DNA from: Phyllobacterium chamaecytisi
GTDB taxonomy: Bacteria > Pseudomonadota > Alphaproteobacteria > Rhizobiales > Rhizobiaceae
Assembly (NCBI RefSeq): GCF_020164455.1
Contig: NZ_JAIQWW010000024.1
Span: 29,813 to 93,812, forward strand
Length of the DNA: 64,000 nt
Direction: 5' to 3'
In this document: positions 18,238-25,687 of the stretch, in pieces
How positions within the stretch are numbered: the stretch's first letter is position 1
Layout of the letters: the number at the start of each line of letters is the position of its first letter
Position numbers and translations under genes: made by a program
The notes under the pieces: generated by a model
Told to the model about the DNA's origin: nothing
Seen by the model: only the letters and a program-made list of their open reading frames with translations
The model's database searches: none

Positions 18238-18930
18238 ATGAGCGGAAGAGTGAATGGGAGTGTTCTGGATCGAACACGGCAGGTGGCGCACCAGATCCAT
18301 GAAATACTGCGAGACAGAATTCTTTCAGTCGATCTTGTTCCAGGCACGATACTCTCGCGCGCATCGCTGCAGTTGGAGTTTGGCGTCAGCCAAACCCCTG
18401 TCCGCGATGCGCTCATGCGCCTTGAGGAAGAGGGAATCGTCGAAGTCTTTCCTCAATATGCAACGGTCGTCGCAAAAATCGATATTGGCCATGCAAGACA
18501 AGCCCAGTTCTTGCGACTGTCAATTGAACTCGAGGCCGTACGGCGTCTGACCCAAGAGGCTCCGCAACAACTGGCCAACGAACTTGAAGAAATTCTGGCG
18601 CGACAACGTCATGTGGCCTCGCCTCAAACCTACGATTCGTTCGACAGGCTCGACAAAGACTTTCACCGCAAAATTTACGAATATGCGAACATTCTCAACC
18701 TCTGGTCGACGGTGCGCCGGCAGAGCGTCCATCTTGACCGGCTGCGGCGACTTAATTTGCCTATGCCGGGCAAGATGCAAAATGTCCTCAACGATCACCA
18801 AGATATTATCGATGCGATAAAATCCGGACACGCGGAAGCCGCGGCAATTGCGCTGCGCAAACATCTGTCTGGAACGCTTTCAATCATTGATCTCATCAGC
18901 GAACAATTTCCGAATTATGTTCGCAAGTGA
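18238..18930 (+). CDS. GntR-family regulator, FCD subfamily
   Basis: A 230-residue repressor-type protein. Residues about 15-80 are the GntR winged helix (ILRDRILSVDLVPGTILSRA, QLEFGVSQTPVRDALMRLEE). Residues about 95-220 are the all-helical FCD domain, with metal-ligand candidates in DKDFHRKIYE, LNDHQDIIDAI and LRKHLSGTL. FCD regulators sense small organic acids. It is transcribed away from the importer-dehydratase operon and probably regulates it, being released by the imported acid or a product. Confidence 0.88.
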   Translation: MSGRVNGSVLDRTRQVAHQIHEILRDRILSVDLVPGTILSRASLQLEFGVSQTPVRDALMRLEEEGIVEVFPQYATVVAKIDIGHARQAQFLRLSIELEAVRRLTQEAPQQLANELEEILARQRHVASPQTYDSFDRLDKDFHRKIYEYANILNLWSTVRRQSVHLDRLRRLNLPMPGKMQNVLNDHQDIIDAIKSGHAEAAAIALRKHLSGTLSIIDLISEQFPNYVRK

Positions 18931-19571
18931 GTAACGTCAATTTTGATTCCGGGTTGCGACCTTGTTCGAAACGAACGGGATCGAATCGTTTGACCTCGTC
19001 GTCGGGGCCAGATTTTCTCAAACCTGAAGCGTCTGTTAAATATCGATGACGTTCTGAGGCTGCGGCTCAGGTCTCAAGCCATCGGGCCCGCGGCTCGGGC
19101 TACACTCCCAGGTTTGGTCGCTGGACGACCGGTTGCTGTCTGCGGGCATGACATGTCGCACTCAAGCGTTGATCGCATCAGCCGCGAAGTGCCCGATCCT
19201 TCATCGTCAGCCATCCACCGAACGGCTGGTGCCGTCCGTCTTCGAGCGTACCGAGATCGACCGCGGCGTAGCTGAGGCTCTCGACATGATAACCCCCTGA
19301 TACGCAAGCCCCAAGCTCGCGGTGCCGGCCCTGCCGAGGATGTCGACCGCTTTTACGCAAGCAAGGGAAGCCGGCATTATGCTTTTCGCATGGTCTGATA
19401 CGCCCTACCTTGCGGAAATCGAGCATCTTCGCAAAAGCATCTGCAGAACATTCATTCCCGCCGCGATTGTCCTTTGCAAATATCTGCCGGTTTTGGCCCA
19501 GCCTATAGAATGCCGTTCCTCGCACGCCCTGCTGCGGTTGCGTAGTCTTTGTCTATAAATGGAGATGTTAT
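18931..19571. other. Spacer with possible degraded coding sequence
   Basis: About 640 bp. A minus-strand frame (19178-19525) contains a gene-like stretch, SLSYAAVDLGTLEDGRHQPF, that I cannot assign; overlapping frames are interrupted. The last 100 bp before 19572 should carry the promoter of the next operon, and the ribosome site GGAGATG lies just before its start. No terminator or repeat is evident. Confidence 0.35.
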
Positions 19572-20408
19572 ATGCTGTCTAAGGCCCCCCTGAGAGCCCT
19601 TGTCGGGCTTGCTCTGTCGATTTGTGCGCTGAGCGCCACGACCGCTTCGGCCGATGCGACGCTGGACCGGATCAAGGCCCGGGGAACGCTGACGGTCGGC
19701 GTTATCCTGTCCGGCGCGCCGTTCGGTTTCATCGACCCGAAAACACAGGAGCAGAAAGGCTTCAATCTCGACATCGCCAAGGGCCTTGCCGACGATCTCG
19801 GCGTGAAGCTCGAGACCGTCACGGTGACGCCGCCGAACCGCGTTCAGTTCCTGCAGCAGGGCAAGGTCGATATCCTGATCGCCAACATGCAATACACCGA
19901 AGAACGCGCCAAGGTGCTGGGCTACGTTCCGACACCCTATGATCGCGCTGGGGGAGCCGCCGTGGGCCGCAAGGACAGCGGGCTGAAGGACTGGGCCGAC
20001 CTGAAGGGAAAGACCGCTTGCGTTTCACAAGGCTCCAACTACACGCAGCCACTGATCGAGCAATACGGCGCGGAGGTGAAAGCGCTGCCGAGCCAACCGG
20101 AATCGCTGCTCGCCCTGCAGGGCGGCAATTGCGACGTGGCCGTCCACGTCGGCGCGACCGTCGGCCTGCTGCTGCAGGACCGCCCCGAGGAATGGAAGAA
20201 CTATGCCATTCTTTTTCCGACCGAACTGATCCCATCGGATTCGGTCATCTGGTTGCGCAAGGGCGAGGCGGATACGACCGCGGCACTCGACGCCAGCGTC
20301 AAGAAGCTGCATTCCTCCGGCAAGCTTCTGGAGTTTGCCAAGACCAATCGGCTTTTGAAAACCGAATTCCTGCAACAGGAACAGAAGGCGCTTTCCGCAG
20401 CGCAATAA
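19572..20408 (+). CDS. Polar amino-acid-type ABC transporter substrate-binding protein
   Basis: A 278-residue periplasmic binding protein (family 3). The signal peptide MLSKAPLRALVGLALSICAL ends near TASADA. The mature protein starts with the family block IKARGTLTVGVILSGAPFGF and continues QEQKGFNLDIAKGLADDLGV and KVDILIANMQYTEERAKVLG. Canonical members contact the amino acid with an Arg after the TxER motif; here TEERAKVLGY keeps the arginine, so an alpha-amino-acid-like ligand is plausible. First gene of a six-gene operon with two permeases, an ATPase, an MmgE/PrpD protein and a flavin monooxygenase. GC content is visibly higher than in the preceding regions. Confidence 0.9.
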   Translation: MLSKAPLRALVGLALSICALSATTASADATLDRIKARGTLTVGVILSGAPFGFIDPKTQEQKGFNLDIAKGLADDLGVKLETVTVTPPNRVQFLQQGKVDILIANMQYTEERAKVLGYVPTPYDRAGGAAVGRKDSGLKDWADLKGKTACVSQGSNYTQPLIEQYGAEVKALPSQPESLLALQGGNCDVAVHVGATVGLLLQDRPEEWKNYAILFPTELIPSDSVIWLRKGEADTTAALDASVKKLHSSGKLLEFAKTNRLLKTEFLQQEQKALSAAQ

Positions 20409-20432
20409 CGCGAATGCACCGATAGAGCGATA

Positions 20433-21179
20433 ATGCCCGATTTTGATGTCATCGACCTGTTCGTCAGCCTGACGAGCAGGATCGGCTTGAACTACGAGTT
20501 CCTGGCGACCGGATACGAGGCCCAGATATGGCGTGACGGCTTTGCCACCACGCTATATCTCATCCTGCTGTTGATCCCCGTCAGCCTCGTGTTCGGCCTT
20601 TTCTTTGCGGCCTGTCTGACCTCCGGGCGCTTGTGGCTGTCGACGCCGGTGCGTGCCTTCGTCGAACTGACGCGCAACACGCCGACGCTTGTGCAACTGA
20701 TGTTCAGCTTTCTGGTTCTCAACACCTTCGTCTCCAGTCTCGTCGGCGGCACTCAGAACAATCCGTTGTCTGCTTTCTTCTGGGTGGTGGCCGTGGTGGG
20801 GCTGCATATCGCCGCGCTCCATGCCGAAGCGCTCCGCGCCGGGATCGAGGCGGTGCCGGCTGCAACCGTCGAGGCGGCGCGCGCCATCGGTTTCAGCCAG
20901 CTCCAGGTCCTGCGCTACGTCGAGGTGCCGCTCGCCTTGCGGGCCTCGCTTCCGGCAATCGTCAACAACCTCATTAACCTCGTGAAGTTGACGACCGTCG
21001 GTAATGCGATCGCCGTCAGCGAGATCACCTACGCCTCCATCATGGTGTGGACGCAACGCGACAATGTCGTGTCGCTGATGATCGTCATCCTGCTGTTCTT
21101 CAGCCTTGTCAATCTGATTGTCGCTCGAGCCGGCCTCTGGGTCGAGCGCAAGCTCGCGGTTCCCGGGTACGGCCTATGA
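20433..21179 (+). CDS. Polar amino-acid ABC transporter permease 1
   Basis: A 248-residue HisM/GlnP-like inner-membrane permease. Features include the start of the core domain (GFATTLYLILLLIPVSLVFG), VELTRNTPTLVQLMFSFLVL, and the EAA loop AATVEAARAIGFSQLQVLRY that docks on the ATPase. Its stop overlaps the start of the second permease by 4 nt (ATGA), so the pair is translationally coupled. Confidence 0.9.
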   Translation: MPDFDVIDLFVSLTSRIGLNYEFLATGYEAQIWRDGFATTLYLILLLIPVSLVFGLFFAACLTSGRLWLSTPVRAFVELTRNTPTLVQLMFSFLVLNTFVSSLVGGTQNNPLSAFFWVVAVVGLHIAALHAEALRAGIEAVPAATVEAARAIGFSQLQVLRYVEVPLALRASLPAIVNNLINLVKLTTVGNAIAVSEITYASIMVWTQRDNVVSLMIVILLFFSLVNLIVARAGLWVERKLAVPGYGL

Positions 21180-21958
21180 TGGGCGCCGTCCTCGCAAAGC
21201 GCGGCAGGAGCAGCCATATCCTGCGCAATGGCGGCTTCGTGGCATTGCCACTGATAAGCCTCATCTGGTCGCTCGCCGACCCGACGCTCGGGCGCGAGCT
21301 TCTCGAATGGGTGCCGTACCTGGCTTCCGGGTTCATGATGAACATCCTCATCGCGCTGTCGGCCATGACGCTCGGCACGCTGGTCGGTGTACTGTTCGGC
21401 ATTCTGGCGCTCGCGCCTTTCAAGCTGGTGCGCTATCCGGTGGCAGTTTACGTGCAGATATTCCGCAACGCGCCGCATCTCGTTCTGATCTTCGCGACGA
21501 CCTACATTTTCCCTTTCGAGATCATGATCTTCGGCACCTACCTGCCGTTTCCCGATTGGGTGAAGGCGGTGATCGGGCTTGCCATTCCCGCCAGCGCCTA
21601 TGTCGCCGAAATCACCCGTGGCGCCATTCTTTCCATTCCGACGACGCAATGGGAAGCGGCAAAGGGCCTCGGCTTTTCGCGCAACGAGGCCCTGCGCTGG
21701 ATCATCCTGCCACAATGCCTGCGACGTTCGCTGCCGCCCTGGATGAACGTGCTGGCCTCTATCACCATGGGCACGGCGCTTGCCTCGCTGGTCGGCGTGC
21801 ACGAACTGCTGCACGCTGCCACGGATGCCAGCACGGCGGTGCGGCGGCTCGACTTCACAGTTATCGCCTACCTCGTGGTGATGACCGCCTTTTTCACGCT
21901 ATGCTACCCGATCTCCCACCTGACGCGCCGCCTCGAAGGCCGCTTCAATGCGGTTTGA
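21176..21958 (+). CDS. Polar amino-acid ABC transporter permease 2
   Basis: A 260-residue HisQ/GlnP-like permease that should pair with the preceding one. Motifs include MNILIALSAMTLGTLVGVLF, the family block YVQIFRNAPHLVLIFATTY, and the EAA loop TTQWEAAKGLGFSRNEALRW. The start is placed at 21176, where the ATG overlaps the previous TGA. A longer in-frame extension would lie inside the upstream gene. Confidence 0.9.
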   Translation: MMGAVLAKRGRSSHILRNGGFVALPLISLIWSLADPTLGRELLEWVPYLASGFMMNILIALSAMTLGTLVGVLFGILALAPFKLVRYPVAVYVQIFRNAPHLVLIFATTYIFPFEIMIFGTYLPFPDWVKAVIGLAIPASAYVAEITRGAILSIPTTQWEAAKGLGFSRNEALRWIILPQCLRRSLPPWMNVLASITMGTALASLVGVHELLHAATDASTAVRRLDFTVIAYLVVMTAFFTLCYPISHLTRRLEGRFNAV

Positions 21959-21980
21959 GCCGGCCCAGAGGATGACGCTG

Positions 21981-22769
21981 ATGACCACAGACACGAAAAC
22001 CGCGCTGGTTCGACTGGAGGATGTCCACCTGTCCTTCGGCCGGACCGAGGTGCTGAAAGGCATCGACCTCGCCGTCAACAAGGGCGATGCCGTGTCGATC
22101 ATCGGGCCTTCCGGCTCGGGCAAGTCGACCATCCTGCGCTGCATCAATGCGCTGGTGCAGCCCCAGAGCGGCCGGATCACCGTTGGCGGCACCCGCGTCG
22201 ATCAGCTGACGGGGGAAAGCGAACGCATTGCGCTGCGCAAACGCGTCGGCATCGTCTTTCAGCAGTACAACCTGTTTCCGCACCTTACGGTGCTCGACAA
22301 TATCGTACTTGCGCCCACCCGCATCCTTGGCGCCGGCCGGCCGGCAACGGAAAAACTCGCGCGGGAGTTGCTCGAAAAGGTGCGGCTTTCGGACAAGGAA
22401 AACGCCTATCCCGGCCAGCTTTCCGGCGGTCAGCAGCAGCGCGTCGCCATCGCCCGCGCGCTTGCGATGAAGCCGGATCTGGTACTGTTCGACGAGGTCA
22501 CGTCCGCGCTCGATCCGGAGACCGTCGGCGAAGTACTGTGGGTGATCCGTGACCTTATCCGCGAGGGCATGACCAGCATTCTCGTGACCCACGAGATGCG
22601 CTTTGCCGAAGAGATCAGCGATACAGTCGTCTTCACCGAGAATGGCCGTGTCGTCGATCACGGGACGCCGCAGCAGATCTTTCACACCTCCGGCAATCCC
22701 CGCATCCGCCAGTTCGTCGGCGGGTTTTCTGGCGGACGGGGCGAGATTCGCGACGGCGAATCGATCTAG
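21981..22769 (+). CDS. Polar amino-acid ABC transporter ATP-binding protein
   Basis: A 262-residue GlnQ/HisP-like ATPase with Walker A IGPSGSGKSTILRC, Q-loop VFQQYNLFPHLTV, signature QLSGGQQQRVAIARALA, Walker B LVLFDEVTSALDPE and switch histidine VTHEMRFAEE. The start at 21981 is preferred because AGAGG lies about 9 nt upstream; in-frame ATGs at 21948 and 21972 are alternatives. Completes the importer. Confidence 0.9.
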   Translation: MTTDTKTALVRLEDVHLSFGRTEVLKGIDLAVNKGDAVSIIGPSGSGKSTILRCINALVQPQSGRITVGGTRVDQLTGESERIALRKRVGIVFQQYNLFPHLTVLDNIVLAPTRILGAGRPATEKLARELLEKVRLSDKENAYPGQLSGGQQQRVAIARALAMKPDLVLFDEVTSALDPETVGEVLWVIRDLIREGMTSILVTHEMRFAEEISDTVVFTENGRVVDHGTPQQIFHTSGNPRIRQFVGGFSGGRGEIRDGESI

Positions 22770-22798
22770 AGCTTGGAAATGTGCATCAGGAACCCGCC

Positions 22799-24145
22799 AT
22801 GAACGCCATATCTTTTCCGCTGACCTATGCCTTCGCCGAGGCAATCGTCACGTCGGACCCGACGAGGGACATCCCTGCGATGAACGCAGCGCGCACGGCA
22901 ATCATCGATTTCCTCGCCTGCGCCATTGCCGGTGCCGGCGACCGGGCGACGGGCATTCTGGCGCAGGCGGTCGGCGTCGAGCAGCCGGGCGAAGCGATCC
23001 TGATCGGCACGTCGCGCCGCACCGATCTCCTGGTTGCAGCCGTCATCAACGCCTATGCCGGCCACGTGCTCGACTATGACGACGTGCATGCGAGCGTCCG
23101 CGGCCATCCGACCACCGTCATCATTCCGGCTCTGCTGGCGCTTGCGGCGGAACGGAACTTTTCAGCAGAACAACTGATCGCCTCCTACGTTGTCGGCCTT
23201 GAGGCGATGGCCCGCCTCGGCCTTTCGATTGGCGCGAAGCACTATGAGAAAGGCTTTCACGCGACCGCCACGCTCGGCCCGGTCGGCGTTGCGGCCGCCA
23301 TCGCGCATCTGACGCGCAGCCCCGTCGACCAAACGGCCGTCGCACTGGGTCTTGCGGCCACACAGGCCTCCGGCCTGCGCCTCCAGTTCGGCCATGACGC
23401 CAAGCCCTATCATGCAGGCATGGCCGCACGGTCCGGCCTGCTTGCAGCCCGGTTGGCGGATGCGGGCTTCGGCGGTGCGCCCGACTTTCTCGACAACCCT
23501 GTCGGGTTTCATTCGGCCTATGCCTTCGGTGCAGCAAACCTTGCCGCCCTGTGCGACAATTGGGGCGCGCCCTGGCAGATCGTGACGCCCGGGCTGACGC
23601 TGAAAGCCTATCCCTGCTGCACCGCCAGCCACCCGGTTGCCGCTCTCGGCATCGATCTCCACGGCGAAGGCCTCGCCGCCGACGCCATCGAGCGTATCAC
23701 CTTCACCTATCCGCCGGGCGCCGATGCCGCCCTGGTGGTGAGTCAACCGACCAATGGCATCGAGGCGCGCTTCAGCCCGGAATACGTCTTTGCGGCCGCC
23801 CTGATCGACGGCGTCCTGCGGCTGGACCACTTCGACGACAGGCCGGTGCAGCCCCACCTCATGGCGCTTGCGGCCCGTGCCGGGCGCCGGCACGACGAAA
23901 ATGCGCCGCGCATGTCGAGCGATCCGGGAACGCGCTTCGTCATTCTCGATGTCGCGCTGCGCGATGGCACCACGATCACCCGCCGGTTTCAGGGCCTCCC
24001 CGGCCTCCTCGATCCCACCGAGAAATTCGGCGATGCGACCGCCCGCCGCCCGACCTTTGCCGAGCTTCCCCCGCTTGTCCGAGCCATGACCAGCCGTGCC
24101 GATCTCGGCCGCCTGCTGGATCTGCTCAATCAGGACGTTGTCTAG
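22799..24145 (+). CDS. MmgE/PrpD-family protein (dehydratase/epimerase type)
   Basis: A 448-residue cytosolic enzyme. The family includes 2-methylcitrate dehydratase, cis-aconitate decarboxylase and iminodisuccinate epimerase, all acting on tricarboxylate- or aminodicarboxylate-like molecules through general bases. Conserved segments present are AGHVLDYDDVHASVRGHPTT (about residue 85), KGFHATATLGPVGVAAAIA (about 150), LQFGHDAKPYHAGMAARSG (about 195) and LKAYPCCTASHPVAALG (about 270). It lies between an amino-acid-type importer and a flavin monooxygenase, which favours a role on an imported amino-carboxylate over the methylcitrate cycle (no prpB or prpC nearby). The start is set by an AGGA ribosome site. 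Confidence 0.88.
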   Translation: MNAISFPLTYAFAEAIVTSDPTRDIPAMNAARTAIIDFLACAIAGAGDRATGILAQAVGVEQPGEAILIGTSRRTDLLVAAVINAYAGHVLDYDDVHASVRGHPTTVIIPALLALAAERNFSAEQLIASYVVGLEAMARLGLSIGAKHYEKGFHATATLGPVGVAAAIAHLTRSPVDQTAVALGLAATQASGLRLQFGHDAKPYHAGMAARSGLLAARLADAGFGGAPDFLDNPVGFHSAYAFGAANLAALCDNWGAPWQIVTPGLTLKAYPCCTASHPVAALGIDLHGEGLAADAIERITFTYPPGADAALVVSQPTNGIEARFSPEYVFAAALIDGVLRLDHFDDRPVQPHLMALAARAGRRHDENAPRMSSDPGTRFVILDVALRDGTTITRRFQGLPGLLDPTEKFGDATARRPTFAELPPLVRAMTSRADLGRLLDLLNQDVV

Positions 24146-24168
24146 CTCCCATCAAGGAAAGAGATGTC

Positions 24169-25476
24169 ATGACCACCAAGAGAGAAATCCATCTGGGCCT
24201 GTTCCTTCAGGGCGCTGGCCATCACGTCTCCGGCTGGCGCCATCCGCGGGCGGAAGCGGGCAGCGAGAACTTCAATCTGCTGCGGCGCGTGGCGCAGATG
24301 GCCGAGGCCGCCAAGTTCGACATGGTTTTTCTTGCCGACGGCCTGACCAGCGGAGCCGACGCCCATCCCTCGACCATTGCCCGCTTCGAACCGCTGACGC
24401 TACTGGCGGCGCTGGCTGTTGTGACCGACAGGATCGGGCTGGCGGCGACCTCGTCCACCACCTATGGCGAGCCCTATCACGTCGCCCGGGCGTTTTCCTC
24501 GATCGATCACCTGAGCCACGGCCGTGCCGCCTGGAACATCGTCACGACGTCCTATGCCCGCACCGCCAACAATTTTACGAAGTCGCATCCCGAGCATGAC
24601 GAGCGTTACGCCGTTGCCGAAGAATTCGTCGATGTGGTGCGTGGCCTCTGGGACAGCTGGGACGACGACGCCTTCATCAAGGACAAGGGCAACGGCATCT
24701 ATGCCGATCCGGCCAAGCTTCACATCCTCGACCACAAGGGCAAATATTTCTCGGTGAAAGGCCCGCTCAACATCCCGCGCGCTCCGCAGGGCCATCCGAT
24801 CCTCATTCAGGCAGGCTCCTCGGGCCCGGGCCAGGACCTCGCCGCCCGCACAGCCGACGTGGTGTTCACCGCCCAGCAGAGCATCGAGGAAGCCCAGGCT
24901 TTCTATAAAGGCCTGAAAGAACGCGTCGTTCGGGGCGGCCGTCAGGCGAACGACGTTGCGGTTATGCCGGGCTTCCTGCCGGTTATCGGCCGCACTTCTG
25001 CCGAGGCCGCGGAAAAACTGGCGCAACTCGACCAGTGGACCGATCTGAAGAGCGGCATGCCGTTGCTGGAAGAGCGCATTGGGCACAGCCTTGCCGATTA
25101 CGATGCGGACGGTCCGCTGCCGGACCTGCCTATCTCCGACCAGTTACGCAGCCGTGCCGAGCTTCTGACGGCGCTTGCCAGACGCGAGACCCTGACGATC
25201 CGCCAGCTGGCGCTGCGCGTCGCCGCCGGTCGCGGCCACCACATCGTGCTCGGGACGCCCGTGGAGATAGCCGACCGTCTGCAGCAGTGGTTCGACGGAT
25301 ACGCGGCCGACGGCTTCAACATCATGCCACCTTTCTTTCCGGAGGGTCTCGAGGACTTTACGCAATTGGTCGTGCCGATCCTTCAGGAACGCGGCCTGTT
25401 TCGTACCGACTATCAAGGTTCAACTCTGAGAGATCATCTGGGGCTTCGTCGGCCAGGATTGGTTAGCGGCACCTGA
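24169..25476 (+). CDS. LLM-class flavin-dependent monooxygenase, NtaA/SnaA/DszA family
   Basis: A 435-residue bacterial-luciferase-fold monooxygenase that would use reduced FMN and O2. It starts with the family block REIHLGLFLQGAGHHVSGWR and contains RIGLAATSSTTYGEPYHVAR, HGRAAWNIVTTSYARTANNF and HPILIQAGSSGPGQDLAART, all typical of the nitrilotriacetate/EDTA/dibenzothiophene-sulfone branch. The C-terminal block ADGFNIMPPFFPEGLEDFTQ is also typical. No flavin reductase gene is adjacent, so FMNH2 must come from elsewhere. A paralogue of the same family is at 39358-40710. Last gene of the amino-acid-type importer operon, 23 bp after the MmgE/PrpD gene, with a strong AAGGAAAGAG site. Confidence 0.92.
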   Translation: MTTKREIHLGLFLQGAGHHVSGWRHPRAEAGSENFNLLRRVAQMAEAAKFDMVFLADGLTSGADAHPSTIARFEPLTLLAALAVVTDRIGLAATSSTTYGEPYHVARAFSSIDHLSHGRAAWNIVTTSYARTANNFTKSHPEHDERYAVAEEFVDVVRGLWDSWDDDAFIKDKGNGIYADPAKLHILDHKGKYFSVKGPLNIPRAPQGHPILIQAGSSGPGQDLAARTADVVFTAQQSIEEAQAFYKGLKERVVRGGRQANDVAVMPGFLPVIGRTSAEAAEKLAQLDQWTDLKSGMPLLEERIGHSLADYDADGPLPDLPISDQLRSRAELLTALARRETLTIRQLALRVAAGRGHHIVLGTPVEIADRLQQWFDGYAADGFNIMPPFFPEGLEDFTQLVVPILQERGLFRTDYQGSTLRDHLGLRRPGLVSGT

Positions 25477-25687
25477 TGTTTGTCCTATTTGAGTCGTGAT
25501 AATATATTTACCACAATGCGTTGGCGCATGCGGTCTACGTCATAAATCTCTTTGAAGTCACGTCGCCTCATGACGGCTCATTTCGAAGTTGGCAACCAAC
25601 CAGGGTTCAGGGCGCTTCGTGTATCGAGGTCGACATAAGGCGCTCGCTGAGCGCTCGGAGAGACATCGCGACTCGACCAGGATCGTC
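25477..25687. other. Convergent intergenic spacer
   Basis: About 210 bp between the convergent monooxygenase and RND genes. GGCGCTCGCTGAGCGCTCGG (25640-25659) can fold into a short GC-rich hairpin but no T-run follows, so a terminator is not established. No gene is seen. Confidence 0.3.

Noticed and set aside
21118..21975. Plus-strand frame of 285 codons
   Set aside because: Out-of-frame reading of the second amino-acid permease, caused by high GC content; rich in Arg and Ala with no domain.
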